From Halocaridina rubra (lineage: Eukaryota > Arthropoda > Malacostraca > Decapoda > Atyidae): a stretch of 64,000 bases of DNA. A program made the translations under genes and the position numbers. The notes beneath the pieces were generated by a model. The model was given only the letters and a program-made list of their open reading frames with translations. It made no database searches and was not told the DNA's origin. Position 1 is the stretch's first letter, and each line of letters begins with the position of its first letter. Shown piece after piece: positions 1 through 17,620 of this stretch. Location of the stretch: positions 7,501-71,500 of the forward strand of contig JAXCGZ010011665.1 of the NCBI GenBank assembly GCA_037179515.1. The letters are read 5' to 3'.

Positions 1-24
1 GTGAACATGAAAAGTGAAGCATAC

Positions 25-109
25 CTTTAGGTAGAAGAGTGTCACAGTCCCTACATATGCAGCAGTGATTAAAAGAAAGACTTCTATATCAAAAAAGAAT
101 GAAATTATT
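25..109 (-). CDS. Candidate internal exon, membrane-protein-like
   Basis: On the minus strand an 85-base block lies between a good acceptor (TATTTTCCAG) and a donor (AAG/GTATGC). Only one frame is open; it reads 28 codons after one leading base and includes the hydrophobic stretch VFLLITAAYVGTVTLFYL, which resembles a transmembrane helix. A longer version starting at an upstream acceptor (about position 126, GCTCACAG) keeps the same frame. I do not recognise the protein. Candidate exons at 758-812, 1866-1920 and 3350-3439 lie on the same strand, but their phases do not all connect, so at least one further exon would be needed. In AT-rich sequence this could be chance. Confidence 0.3.
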
Positions 110-757
110 CTGGAAAATAGAGGAGTCTGTGAGCCACAAAAAGACGTAGAAACAACAACACCTGTGATACAGAAATACTAATATGATAATATACCAGAGG
201 AAAGCACATGCTGTGAGGAAGCCAGTGCAACAATAGAGCTGGAGTATGCTTGCAGATAAAGATGAATGGGAATATGAAGGTTGGGAGAACTTTTATGATC
301 AAGATCTCCTTAGTCACTGAATAAAAGAACAATATGCAGAATACCTCCTGTTCTAAGTAGGCACTGCTACAACACTCATCTACAAGGTAAGAATTGTCTT
401 AGTGAAAGAATTTTAGGAGATTGAAGATTCAACCTCTCAGCAGTAATTTCAAAGTGTTATATTGTCAAACATCATAACATCCAAATTTTCCACTAGTTAT
501 TTCATAGCAGCTTACTGGGCGAAGGTTATGTTACATTACTTTGTACAGAATTAATGTAGGTTTGATCTGACTACAGCTATTACACACCTAGTAACTAACA
601 TAATCTGACCCTTTTTAAACAGCCACTTTGTCCAACAGTCCAACAATAAACCAATAAAATCAAGAAAGGGCTGAATTATACCTACACAAATGCTTGAATG
701 CTGTTAGGTTAATATGATATGAAAACGTTATCCTTGAAAAGTTCTCATATTTATTAC

Positions 758-812
758 CTGTGCCTAAAGAAATACTGTAACATGATACTAGCCAATATTT
801 ATCAATTAATTT
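758..812 (-). CDS. Candidate internal exon (unidentified)
   Basis: A 55-base minus-strand block is flanked by the acceptor TTAATTTGCAG and the donor CACAG/GTAATA. One frame is open: 18 codons (KLIDKYWLVSCYSISLGT) plus one base. The entry phase is 0 and matches the exit phase of the candidate at 1866-1920. I cannot name the protein. Confidence 0.22.
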
Positions 813-901
813 CTGCAAATTAACAGACTATATAATAAATATGTTGCATAGCAAGTAGAGTGCCACACTACCCCATATTTTAAATTTACAATTGCCACAA
901 T

Positions 902-1040
902 CCTCACTTGTAAGGGGGTGGCTGAGTCAAAGCACACATTCACCAGAAGCTAATATACCTTGATCACTCATCTTAGCATCTTGGGGACAAAGGACATCCA
1001 CAAGCACCTCTCACCACCCTACCAGTTTTACTAATTACAA
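902..1040 (+). repeat. Interspersed repeat family B
   Basis: The block starts with a CTTGTAAGGGGGTGGCTGAG motif and continues through a conserved CACATTCACCAGAAGCTAAT segment to CTCACCACCCT. The same order of motifs recurs near 17.0, 23.9, 25.8, 27.1, 42.4, 44.3, 54.3, 54.6 and 56.3 kb on both strands, which defines a family of about 150-250 bp. No coding capacity is visible. Confidence 0.75.
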
Positions 1041-1371
1041 GACCCCACATAGGCATAATCTCATAAATAAATGCTTTCAAATGTCACAGAAATATATATT
1101 AAAAAAATACTGGATGATTATTATTCTTCAAATGAAGCCTACTGCTTTTCCCTTGGTCCCCTCAGGGGACTTAGACATCTCCCAGACCTATGTTTGACAA
1201 AAGTTCCCTATGTTAGTTATAAAACCCATATGTTCTCATTTGATACCTTGATAACGTGGCAATTCCTTTAACTATATAATCTTGCATGCACTCTCAGAGT
1301 CAATACTACTTTCTTGGTATCTCTTTTTAATAGTAAATTTTTTTGCCGTTTCACCATAAATCCTCAATTTG

Positions 1372-1503
1372 AAGGTAAACACAGACAGCTTGGAGCTAGG
1401 GAATTAAGGAAGAATGTCCTTCCTAATGCCCCGGTGGGTTAAATCACGGGTCTGCCACCTCCCGAGTTGAGAGCTCTGGCCACTGCACTACTGCAGTCCT
1501 CTT
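1372..1503 (-). repeat. tRNA-derived SINE (family A)
   Basis: The minus strand reads a tRNA-like head with degenerate A and B boxes, then GGGGCATTAGGAAGGACATT and TTAATTCCCTAGCTCC, the body motif found in about twenty other copies in this window. It lies in non-coding DNA. Confidence 0.8.
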
Positions 1504-1655
1504 GCCAATAAACTCTTACTTTTTAATGAGGTACACTTTAAAAAAAATAATAAGTTAGGCTCAGAAAGCTCTTCCATTTCATGTAGCCTAAATACATTTC
1601 ACATATAATGGAAAAAAAATATAAATTGTTTATTCCTAGCATCACACTAACTACT

Positions 1656-1722
1656 GTTGGCATGTTAGGTTAGGTAAGGGTAGGGTTAGGGTAGTGTAGA
1701 GTAGGTTAGATTGGTTAGGTTT
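1656..1722 (+). repeat. Degenerate GGTTAGG tract
   Basis: A cluster of GGTTAGG/GGGTTAGGG-like heptamers. Similar tracts are at 2868-2932 and 3160-3222, and shorter ones near 17770, 19300, 19480 and 24270. TTAGG is the usual arthropod telomere repeat, but these tracts are short, degenerate and interspersed, so they do not mark a chromosome end. Confidence 0.6.
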
Positions 1723-1865
1723 ATCTTCAAAAAGCAAAATGTGTTAAAAAATGTAAATACTTACCAAGAATGCAATGTTTTACAGAAGTATATTTAAAAA
1801 TTTTAAATTAAAGATTTAGTTTAGTGTCATTACAATAACTAAGAACTCCTATACTATTCACATAC

Positions 1866-1920
1866 CAGATAATTATGGCACGTCAGGTAGTGTGAACAGA
1901 TAAAAATCATACCATGCACA
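1866..1920 (-). CDS. Candidate internal exon (unidentified)
   Basis: The minus strand has a strong acceptor (CACTTTCCTGCAG) and donor (CTG/GTATGT) around 55 bases. The only open frame takes one leading base and reads 18 codons (VHGMIFICSHYLTCHNYL) to phase 0, which joins in frame to the candidate at 758-812. Unrecognised; it may be chance. Confidence 0.22.
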
Positions 1921-2867
1921 CTGCAGGAAAGTGGGAATATCCCAAGTCAATATATTTACAGGGTAAATAAAATAATTAATTTTTCGCCAACCTGAGGTGC
2001 AGTATTATAAAACAAAAATAAATGCAAAAAAAAAAACAGTTTTATTCCTAATATATGTGCATATACGATACAAATGTAATTACAAATAACAGCAAACTAT
2101 ATAAAATTGGGACAAGCCTGCAAATGAATACAAATCAAGATAACCTTTGATTTCATACTCCTAATCCTAAAATATACCTAAAAGCAACATGCTTTGAAGC
2201 CAGTGTAACTATCACACTTAAAAATAAGGTAAATGAAGGGCCATATTACCCATAAGGTTAACTAGCCTTAAGCCTTGGAGCCCAGTAAGGATGGGGCCCC
2301 ATTTTTTCTTTTTTTTAAGGCCTTGTTACCTGTATCCTAGGATGACATTGTCTAAATACACTCGACACTTTGCACAATAGCAATAGATGTGGGCATGTAA
2401 TTATATATAAATACATTATTCTAAAGCTAAATTAAATATCTCTGACAAATCAAACTCAATGCTGCAGGTATAGTTGAATGCTTACTTTTTCATCCCAAAC
2501 AAATCAAATTAATATCCTAACCACTGTTTATATAAAAAGAATTTAAAAGAAATTCAGTTCAGTTATCACTTCAATTCACAGATGGGATTAATTAATCTAA
2601 GCAATATAGGCCTAATCTAATTCTATAATAAATTTTATGAGGCTTTTTCCTAGCTTGGGGAGTGAAAGTAAACATTAGCCTTAGTTAGTTATTAGCACGG
2701 TTTTGTTGGCATTTGTACATCATATTAATGTCAAGACAAGTTTTATATACCCCTTCTATGTCCTACCCGAAAAATCAGTGTTGCCACCACTAACTATATT
2801 GTGCAACCCTGATGTATAAACACCCAAATTTACCCTTTAAAGGATTCCAAGGCTTCAAATTTGGGTT

Positions 2868-2932
2868 AGGTTATGTTAGTTAGGCTAGGTTGATTAGGTT
2901 AGGTTAGATTACATAATTAGGTTATTTTAGTA
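2868..2932 (+). repeat. Degenerate GGTTAGG tract
   Basis: Second of three TTAGG-like clusters in the first 3.3 kb, with units such as GGGTTAGGTTATGTTAG and GATTAGGTTAGGTTAG. Confidence 0.6.
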
Positions 2933-3159
2933 ACCAATGCCATCCAATGATTTCGGCTTCAACACAAAGAAGTGATTTCCGAGGAAAATAATTATCATAT
3001 TAATACAAAACATGTCAAACTTTATCAGAAAAAATTGCTTAGTCCCAAAATAGAAAAATGCACAAAACAAATACTTAAATATTTGAGGTTACAATTTTCT
3101 AGTACAAAAAAAAATAAAAGAACTATTACTCTATAGGTATGTAAGGAATCAAATTTGAG

Positions 3160-3222
3160 TTAGGTTAGGTTAGATGGGTTGGGTTGGGTTAGTTTTGGTT
3201 GGTTGGGTTAAGTTAGTTTAAA
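3160..3222 (+). repeat. Degenerate GGTTAGG/GGGTT tract
   Basis: Third TTAGG-like cluster, drifting into GGGTTGGGTTGG units. Confidence 0.55.
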
Positions 3223-3349
3223 ACTACTAAGAAGAGAAAGGGTGCATAAAATGAATTTTTATCCAACTTCTATTGAGGGCAGTGTAACTATATCAAATTA
3301 CCGAAGTTACTAAAAAAATTAGATAATAATTAATATAAAAATGCCTTAC

Positions 3350-3439
3350 CATGTTTATTCAAGAACTTCAGTAGAAAACGGTTTCTTGAGAGAGACTGCG
3401 AACACAGTTTCCTTCTAAATTGGCGTTCTTTTCCGAATT
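3350..3439 (-). CDS. Candidate exon (unidentified gene)
   Basis: A 90-base minus-strand block that is richer in GC than its surroundings lies between AATATTTCACAG and ATG/GTAAGG. One frame is open along its length (FGKERQFRRKLCSQSLSRNR then FLLKFLNKH), entering and leaving at phase 1. A second frame ends in a stop and would make it a terminal exon. A CR1-like repeat begins about 15 bp upstream of the acceptor. The product is not recognised; it may belong to the same minus-strand gene as the other left-end candidates. Confidence 0.35.
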
Positions 3440-3454
3440 CTGTGAAATATTAGT

Positions 3455-4352
3455 TCATAAGAACATAAGAATAGGGGACACTGCAACATGCCCACTGGCA
3501 ATCCTCACTTGAAAAAGCACATAGCTAAGCTTGAAAAAGTTCAAAGACATGCCACGAAACTGGTGCCAGAAATACGCAATCTCAGTTATGATGAGAGGCT
3601 AAGGGAATTAGACTTACCATCACTCGAAGCTAGAAGAGTGAGGGGGGATATGGTGACAGTCTTTAAATTCCTTCATGGTTATGATAGAGTGGATAGGGAT
3701 CGATATTTTGATATGGCTGGCTCTAGAACTAGAGGTCATAGTTTGAAGCTTCGTAAGAAAACTTCTTTGCAGGATGTAAGGAAATACTTTTTCAGTGTAA
3801 GAGTAGTTGATAATTGGAATTGGCTAAGCGAGGAGGTAGTTAATGCTATCTCAATCCATAGTTTTAAGGACAGGTATGATAAGTATCACTATGTATAAAA
3901 TGGAAGCGATGAGGAGACGGGAAGATACGAGCTTTGGGCTCTTTCCCGTAAACACAATTAGGTAATCACAATTAGGTAATCACACGAGGCAGCTCCATTT
4001 TTTAATGGTATTTCCATCATGTCTAACCTATTCTGTTCTACTCTACTTACCGGTATTCATTTTATTTTTCTTTACATGATTCTTCTAATAATCACTAACC
4101 TATTCATACCCACCCTACCTCTGTCATAAGTTTATCTAATCTTCATTTGAAGATGTCTAAGGTATTGGCATTTATTATCCTACTAGGAAGCCTGTTCCAT
4201 GCATCAGCTACTCTATTACCAAACCAATTTTTACCAATTTCCCTTCTGAACCTCAATTTATCAAGCTTAAATCCATTATTACGAGTTCTGGTTTGACTAC
4301 TTTCTATGCATAAGTGGTAAAACACTGTTTGTGGGGGATGACGTGTATGCAT
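3455..4352 (-). mobile_element. CR1-like LINE 3' end, interrupted by another LINE
   Basis: On the minus strand, 4352-4143 reads a typical CR1/L2 reverse-transcriptase C-terminus (RFRREIGKNWFGNRVADAWN, then RLPSRIINANTLDIFK and a stop). It is followed by a 3' UTR that ends at 3455-3475 in an ATTCTTATG/TTCTTATG repeat, like the short terminal repeats of CR1 elements. The 3' UTR is split: 3489-3990 is a different LINE in the opposite orientation, inserted between a GGGCATGTTGCAG side and a CTGCCTCGTGT side. The fragment is 5'-truncated and not functional. Confidence 0.75.
3489..3990 (+). mobile_element. 5'-truncated LINE-A copy (RT C-terminus plus 3' tail)
   Basis: The frame at 3488-3898 gives the last ~130 residues of the LINE-A reverse transcriptase (NPHLKKHIAKLEKVQRHATK ... 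HSFKDRYDKYHYV), nearly identical to the end of the full-length copy at 12.4-16.3 kb. The shared 3' UTR (CGGGAAGATACGAGCTTTGG) and two copies of the ACAATTAGGTAATC terminal repeat follow, ending in CACAC. It is nested in a CR1-like element and is not functional by itself. Confidence 0.9.
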
Positions 4353-4946
4353 TGAGCTCCCGATAATATTGCGTTTATCAAGTGACAGAGTTTAAATTCA
4401 CAGCTATAAAATTAACGAAAGCATACTGAAATATAAATCTTCAAATTTAAGTCAGAGTGATTATTACAACTTTAGTGTATAAAAGATACAAAGAAAATTC
4501 ATGATAATCTTATATCAGAAACCGCTGAGAGTGTCTCTCCCAGTGTTACCGATTTCAACCACAACCTCTTGCGACCGACCTAAAAAGGACCTTTCTTAGG
4601 TGAACCTGCAGTTCCCCTCATACCGCAGTTCCCCTCCCATTCACACTAGAATGTCCTCATTGGAAAAAGTTGACCTTTATGACCTTCCGTGTGTAAATAC
4701 TGATAATTTTCCCGAAGTGTTTATATCATCTCTGGACAGAATATTCGTATATTCACGTGAGGACATCAGAAGGGAATTGGAAAAAATAAAAAAAGTCACT
4801 CTGTACAAAACAAGTCAACTATTGCTTTCAAAGGTAGTGGAACTCTTTCCACAACACAGTGGTAAACACATCATAAAAAAGCGAGTAAAAAAAAAGATAT
4901 AATTACAAATATAATCACTTTTAGCGCAAGTGTCCTGAATATCTCA

Positions 4947-5783
4947 ATGAATGGTGAACTTGACAAACTCTTTCAATCTCAAACTTCGGTTGTAAAATCC
5001 ATAGAGTCTGAGAAAACACACGACCTAGGAGACCTACATCGAATGATAGAAAGTCTTGCAGATAAGGTGAGAATTTTGGAAGCAGATGCTGAAGAGGTGA
5101 AAGTCTTACAACACAAGGTGGGTTTGCTGGAATCTGACATTGTCCTACTTAAAAGAGATAATTCTAGGTTGAAACTGCTATTAGAAACATCTCCACCTCT
5201 CAATTTAGTGCTGTCACCTAACAACGATGATGTTCCTTCTATCAACAACCCTCAGGTTTTGCAAACTAGGTTTTCTGTCTCTACTCACAATTCCATCAGT
5301 GCATTGAAAGACGAATGTGACAGTGGTAGTGAAGAAGATGTAGATCCACATAAAAGTGATAGTCAACAAGACAACCTGAATACACCATCTAGCATAAATA
5401 ATCAAATCAGTAACAGGTTACAAACCAGTGATGAAATAACAGCGTCCTTCCCTACTACTCCTAACAACACAACAACAGGCACTAACCAGAACAAGATTCT
5501 TCCCAGCACAAATAACCAACCTGGTAAAGAGTTGCTAAAGAGCAAAGAAGATATAGAGCCCATCTCCACTACTCCTAACAACACAGCAACTATCACTAAC
5601 CAGGACAACCAAATTACACCTTCCAGCACAAATAACCAACCCAGCAATAGGCTGCAAAACAATGAAGAAAACAGAATAGACAAAGTAGCAGCAGTCTCTA
5701 TTCTAAACATTCCATCGAAGTCCTCTCCCCCACAGCCCCAGTTGCCCAATAATGCAAGTGCAAGGGTTACAGCTCAAATATAA
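4947..5783 (+). pseudogene. LINE-B ORF1-like protein (coiled coil plus Asn/Thr/Pro-rich)
   Basis: An open frame of 278 codons. Residues ~1-85 have heptad-like spacing (DLGDLHRMIESLADKVRILE ... LLESDIVLLKRDNSRLKLLL), suggesting a coiled coil. The rest is low-complexity Ser/Thr/Asn/Gln with a repeated TTPNNT...STNNQP unit. No CCHC knuckle is visible. It lies immediately upstream of the endonuclease frame, as ORF1 does in LINEs. The short frame at 4600-4902 may be its 5' part after a frameshift. Role (RNA binding in the LINE RNP) is inferred from position. Confidence 0.55.
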
Positions 5784-5828
5784 ATTCGCATTCCTGGCAA
5801 CCCCTTTGAGAGAGAGATACGTAATATA

Positions 5829-7124
5829 TTGACAAATCAAGGCATTTCTTCTGAAGAATTCTTGATTAAGGAGCTTTCTCGCAAACCAAATTGGGTTTCC
5901 TTCGCAATAACGATATCGAAAGGATTTGAAAATATGCCTTACAAACTGAATCAATGGCCTACAGGCACAAATGTCCAGTCATTTCGCGGGGGCAAACAAT
6001 GGACACAACCTGGGTATTCTACAAAATATCCCAAACTACAGTCATACAAAATAAACAGCAAAGAGCTAATGAAACAATCCCTTATACACGAGACTACAGA
6101 AAGAGACACGATACAAACCTCTCTTATCGCCATCCATGCACAAGAGACTTCTCCTGGAGTGATGGCTCTTACAACCCTAGACACTCACCTAGGCATACAA
6201 ACTTTGGGAAAGCCCGATCATACCATGGCACGTACTCAAACCAGCGTTACCCATCCAATGGCTGCTACAGACACCAGGATCCCTGGGCTAACCCCAGAAC
6301 ACACTATAATGATGAATTCCCAGCAAAATCACACAGTCGAAACAAGTCATGGACTAACCCAAGAACAAACTACAGATATGACTATGGATACCACCCTAAT
6401 GAAACATGGTAAGAATGTAACATTAGTACATGTGAACGCTCAGTCCCTGCTCGCTCATTTTGAGGAAATAATAATGCTAACAAAAGACTACAACATAGAC
6501 ATCCTCTGTGTAAGTGAAACTTGGCTTCCTCCCACAACTGAAAATAAATATGTGAATATCCCAGAGTTTAAAATATTTTGCAGTGACCATGGCCGAGGGG
6601 ATGGGGTCTGTATTTATGTTAGAAATTATCTTAGTGCATCAAAAATAACCACAGGTTTAGAAAAAACTGAGGAGCTCGAAGATTTATGGATCACTGTGCA
6701 GTATCAGAAACTTCCATCTTTCATTGTAGGGTGTGTTTACCGTCACCCTAAAGCACCTACCAGTTCATTCAATCATCTGCTAGAAACATTCAGAAATATT
6801 TGTGTGCGCCATAAACCCATATACATACTTGGTGACTTTAATGATGACTTGCTCTCAGCAGATAACAAAATGAAAAGGATGATCAACACTGTGAAGTTAA
6901 CACAAATAGTGACAAAACCGACCCGCATAACCCCTAATTCTAGGACTTTTATAGATCTGATAATAACAAATAAAGTGGAAATTATACCCTATTGGGATGT
7001 AGTTCCCTGCCCAATTGCAGACCACGAGCTGAACATTGCTATGCTAAACATAAACAAGCCCAAAAGGAAGCCTCTCTTCAAGACATTCCGGTGTCTAAAA
7101 AATTACTCCCCTGATATCTTTTGA
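5829..7124 (+). pseudogene. LINE-B endonuclease region (EEP fold)
   Basis: A 431-codon frame. The first ~190 residues are low complexity and are partly readable in another frame (5954-6412), so an early frameshift is likely. From about 6414 the endonuclease is clear: LVHVNAQSLLAHFEEI, DILCVSETWL (catalytic Glu), GGVxIYVRN-like, GCVYRHP, YILGDFNDDL (GDFN motif) and a C-terminal ADHELNI in place of the usual SDH. It stops at 7124 (linker). The enzyme would nick target DNA for target-primed reverse transcription; this copy lacks the RT and is dead. Confidence 0.75.
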
Positions 7125-7584
7125 AACATTAATCAACAACACAAATGTACTTAACAGAATTAAATACACAGATAACGTCGATTTGCAGGTTGAGATTCTA
7201 ACAAAAGTCTTCTTTGAATACTTAGATAGTTGTGCACCCACTGTAACAAGAAAAATAACCCACCCCTCAGCCCCCTGGCTAACTAATGACAACTAAGAGG
7301 CAATGTAAATCAGAAATCAAATGCAAAAAGAGCTAAAAATGAATAGCTATGATATGACTCTCCGAGAACATTATAAAACAGAAAAGAAACGAGTCAGATC
7401 TCTCATCAATGTACGTAAAAAGGACTTTTACAAAAAACAATTTAATGACTCTAGACATGACACAGCAGCAACATGGAAAGTGATAAGAAGCATGATACCA
7501 AATGAAAAGAGTACCTCAGAAAGTTATGAAAATATTACGGAATTTAAGAGGCTCTTATTAACTGCGCAAAACTTAAACTCCAAG

Positions 7585-8105
7585 TTAAGTTTTCATGGGT
7601 ACCCTCCCATGTTGGGATAGTAGGTAATGAAAAGGCTGACTGGCTGGCAAAAATGGCAACTGAGAGTTCAGCGTCTGAATCTATAACCACACTAACTCAG
7701 TTCAAAACAATGTTGTATAATGAGATTATGGAAGAGCAAGAACTTTCTACACTCACACAACATGTAAGCAGCTGTTCGATCCAACATTACGAAAACTTCA
7801 GAAGGCTGAGACACAAATACAGCGTGGGTAAAATGCTTACAGGTGACTATGATAGAGTTGCTGCCCGCATAAGACTTGGTTATAGAAATATATGGGAGGT
7901 GAATTGCGAGAAAACTGGTAGAAAGCACCCAGAACACTCAAAATGCCATTTATGTGAGTGTGAAAGGGCAACAATTTAGTACACTACATTACAGAGTGCA
8001 CAAAGCTTAAGGATTTCAGACCTCTTGGTCTGAGCTACTTTGAACATCGTGTCCACTTTTGCAACCCAGAGAACTTATATCCTGTACTTAGTGTATACCC
8101 AACAT
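7585..8105 (+). pseudogene. LINE-B RNase H and C-terminal knuckle remnant
   Basis: The block begins with WVPSHVGIVGNEKADWLAKM (split by a frame change at about 7620), which is the C-terminal half of a type I RNase H domain, with the Asp of EKAD. About 100 residues later it has CHLCECERAT followed, after an in-frame stop and frame change near 7978, by HYITECTKLKDF, a Cys/His knuckle typical of the end of such LINE proteins. Frame breaks make it a pseudogene. Confidence 0.7.
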
Positions 8106-8400
8106 TGAAAATGTAATTCTTTTACCCTCTTCTTCGTCTACATCTTTTCCCACTTTCATGTGGGGTCGATGTTTCTGTCCAGTTTTCTCCATTTGTTTCT
8201 GTCCCATACCTAATCACCCAACAAACCTTTAGACCTCAGGTCATCATTGATGCAATCCATCCACCTACGCTTTGGTCTCCCTCTCCTTCTCCTACCCTGT
8301 ATATTCATTTCCATCACCCTCCTCCCAACATACTGTTCATCCCTCCTAACGAAATGACCATACTATCTTAGCCTACTTTCTTGTATCTTATCTGATATTT
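8105..8400 (-). mobile_element. RTE-like LINE 3' fragment
   Basis: The minus strand reads RRRGRPKRRWMDCINDDLRS followed by a decayed WDRNKWR segment, the signature GRPKRRWxDxxxxDL found near the C-terminus of RTE-type and related LINE reverse transcriptases. Stops interrupt it. It abuts the poly(A)/(AT)n tract at 8419. Confidence 0.65.
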
Positions 8401-8418
8401 CTCTAACTTTTGAGAGAG

Positions 8419-8600
<182 letters not shown>

Positions 8601-8642
8601 CTATATGTATCAATAATTACTACTTTTGATTCATAACTCTAT

Positions 8643-8915
8643 CTATATACACATCACCGGAACTGCACCCCTTTTCCAGGTCTTATCCAGGGTTTGTCTA
8701 TACAACCTAATCAGCTCCTCACTTCTCCCATCCTGCACTTCATTTCCACCAGCTATCAAACAAACAACATCTTTATCCTCATTCCAGCTATTAATCGACT
8801 CATCCACCTTCTTTATACCTGCTACAGGGAAAAAATATTTTCCTCTTACTCTATGCCTGACTTTCCAGTCTACATATCTGCACAGTGAATCCCCTACAAT
8901 TACAAGAGAATTCAT
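8643..8915 (-). pseudogene. LINE ORF1-type SGNH/GDSL esterase remnant
   Basis: A 90-codon minus-strand frame starts VIVGDSLCRYVDWKVRHRVR and contains VVCLIAGGNEVQDGRSEELI. GDS with the nucleophile serine (block I) and GGNEV (block III-like, Gly-x-Asn) are hallmarks of SGNH hydrolases, which occur as the ORF1 esterase domain of some CR1-like LINEs (family knowledge). The catalytic Asp-x-x-His block is not visible because the fragment stops too soon. No RT follows, so it is an isolated ORF1 piece. Confidence 0.65.
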
Positions 8916-9204
8916 CTGTAGACCTATTAACGCAGATACTTATTAAACCAATAGTTTGGCGAATTAAAAAAAAAAATTATTAGTTCGAAAACCAAGTGTC
9001 ACATTTATCACTTAAATAACCATGTGTCACAGAGTAATTTAGGTAATGCAGAGTTTTTGTCATATGTAAACAAAAGAGTAGCCATGTTGACAACAGTTAT
9101 GAAATACCACATGTCTTTCATCCACTCCCAGCAAAATTAGATGACTACTTACACTTAGAATTATGGAATTAGAAGCGTGAATAGGATATCCATACGAATA
9201 AATG

Positions 9205-9385
9205 GTAACTGCAGCTCAGTGGAAGAGTGTGCGAATCGGGAAGTGACTAATTATGTGGGTTCGACCCCACCGTGGAACATCGGGATGGGTAACCAGCCTT
9301 ATTCCCCCAGCTCCAACATGTCAATTGGGGACTAACTGTGACATAAAACGGGTCAACATTGTAGTCTAGAATCACATAAAGTCTC
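9205..9385 (+). repeat. tRNA-derived SINE (family A), well preserved head
   Basis: The head carries an A-box-like GCAGCTCAGTGGAAGAG and a near-perfect B box GGGTTCGACCCCACC with tRNA-like spacing, followed by the family body (GGGATGGGTAACCAGCC, CCCAGCTCCAACATG, TTGGGGACTAACTGTGACA). It is the clearest evidence in the window that family A is tRNA-derived and Pol III-promoted. Confidence 0.85.
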
Positions 9386-9484
9386 ACTGAAAGGAATAGA
9401 AGCGAGACAGATATGCTAAACGCTTAGTTTGGGAAGAATTTATACACAAGAAGTTATTATCTATGGAACTGGATACAAAGATTT

Positions 9485-9545
9485 AAGGCCGCTTTCACAC
9501 CAAAGTGGCACGTAGCAGGTGGCATGCCACGTGCCACTTTCCCAT
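9485..9545. repeat. Short hairpin, possible DNA-transposon terminus
   Basis: AAAGTGGCACGT (9502-9513) is repeated as its exact reverse complement at 9529-9540, next to GGCCGCTTTCACACC and a TTA. Ends of this style occur in PIF/Harbinger-like elements with 3-bp TTA/TAA target duplications. No matching second end was found, so the assignment is weak. Confidence 0.35.
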
Positions 9546-9905
9546 GGGGGTGGATATATGGATATATAGAGCTTGGAGCTGGGGAATTATGTAAACTCGA
9601 GCATAATAGAAAAATAAGTCTGCAAATCTAAATACATTTGAATAAAATAATTTGTATGCCACTTGAGGAAAAGAAAATAAAGAGTGTTCAATAGCATTCA
9701 TTTTGTTCTGGTGTATAGTTCTACATACAGGGTAACAGAAATAAAAAAAAAATTATTATTATTTAACAGTTAGGATACAGCACACCTGAGAAATTATTAA
9801 TATAAAAAAAACATGAAATACTCATACTAAAGACTGATGTCTCTGAAATAAAATGCAAATTCTTCAAATTTAAAAAAAAAATAATAAAATAAAATAAAAA
9901 GGTTT

Positions 9906-16801
<6,896 letters not shown>

Positions 16802-16809
16802 GATCTGTC

Positions 16810-17034
<225 letters not shown>

Positions 17035-17036
17035 CA

Positions 17037-17285
17037 TCATTCCCCCTTGTAAGGAGGAGGCCGAGTGTTGAAACACGCATTCACCTCGATCCACACATAC
17101 CTCAACTACCCCTCTTAGCTCCTTGGGGATAAAGGGTTGCCACATTCCCCTCTTCCACCCTGCTGGGGTCACCAACAAGGTAGGAAGGCATAAATAATCT
17201 AGAATGAGGTCCGACAGCCACAGGTGGTTTACCCCCCACCGCTTCATTACATGGCAACATCCCTCACACTTGTCCATCACAGTTC
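17037..17285 (+). repeat. Interspersed repeat family B
   Basis: Starts CCCCCTTGTAAGGAGGAGGC, contains AGCTCCTTGGGGATAAAGGG and CCACCCTGCTGGGGTCACC, the most complete forward copy in the window. Confidence 0.8.
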
Positions 17286-17294
17286 ACTGAGCTA

Positions 17295-17620
17295 GCAGGA
17301 GCGAGAGATCTCTTTGACTCGTGTCACCTATACACAATCTTCCTCTAGTCATTCCTATCTCTTGCATGCTCTCTTCCCTGTTCCACTGATATACTACGTG
17401 AATTCGATGTCATTTTTACGCCATCCATTGATCTCATTTTAGGTCTTCCTCTTGACCTAACTCCAGTCATTTATGCAAGCCACACTCTCTTTGCTATTCG
17501 TTCATCATTCATCATTTCCATATGTCCAAACCAACTCAGTACTCTCTGATCTAACCTATCCAACAGTGGGGCTCTTCCAACATGTGATCTACCATGAACA
17601 TTCACATTCCAATACGCGCT
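17295..17620 (-). mobile_element. LINE reverse-transcriptase C-terminal fragment
   Basis: The minus strand reads HVGRAPLLDRLDQRVLSWFG, HMEMMNDERIAKRVWLA, then RSRGRPKMRSMDGVK and SVEQGREHARDRND, a standard RTE-type LINE C-terminus (WFGHxxR, GRPxxRWxD, DRxxWR positions). In-frame stops show decay. Confidence 0.75.

Larger units (their letters stand above)
4600..8105 (+). mobile_element. LINE-B: RNase H-type LINE with deleted reverse transcriptase
   Basis: The parts occur in the normal order of a non-LTR element: ORF1-like frames (4600-4902, 4947-5783), an apurinic-type endonuclease (about 6414-7124), a short linker (7321-7560), then directly an RNase H block with a C-terminal Cys/His segment (about 7585-8105). 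The ~500-residue reverse transcriptase expected between endonuclease and RNase H is missing; the join lies near 7560-7590. Several frames are broken. RNase H after the RT places the parent in an I-like or related clade (family knowledge). Confidence 0.8.

Noticed and set aside
9205..9290. A functional tRNA gene
   Set aside because: A and B boxes are present, but the sequence does not fold into a full cloverleaf by eye and the same head with the same body recurs in about twenty SINE copies.
17037..17285. Family B repeat as a protein-coding exon
   Set aside because: Frames are short and broken and the same block occurs about ten times on both strands.
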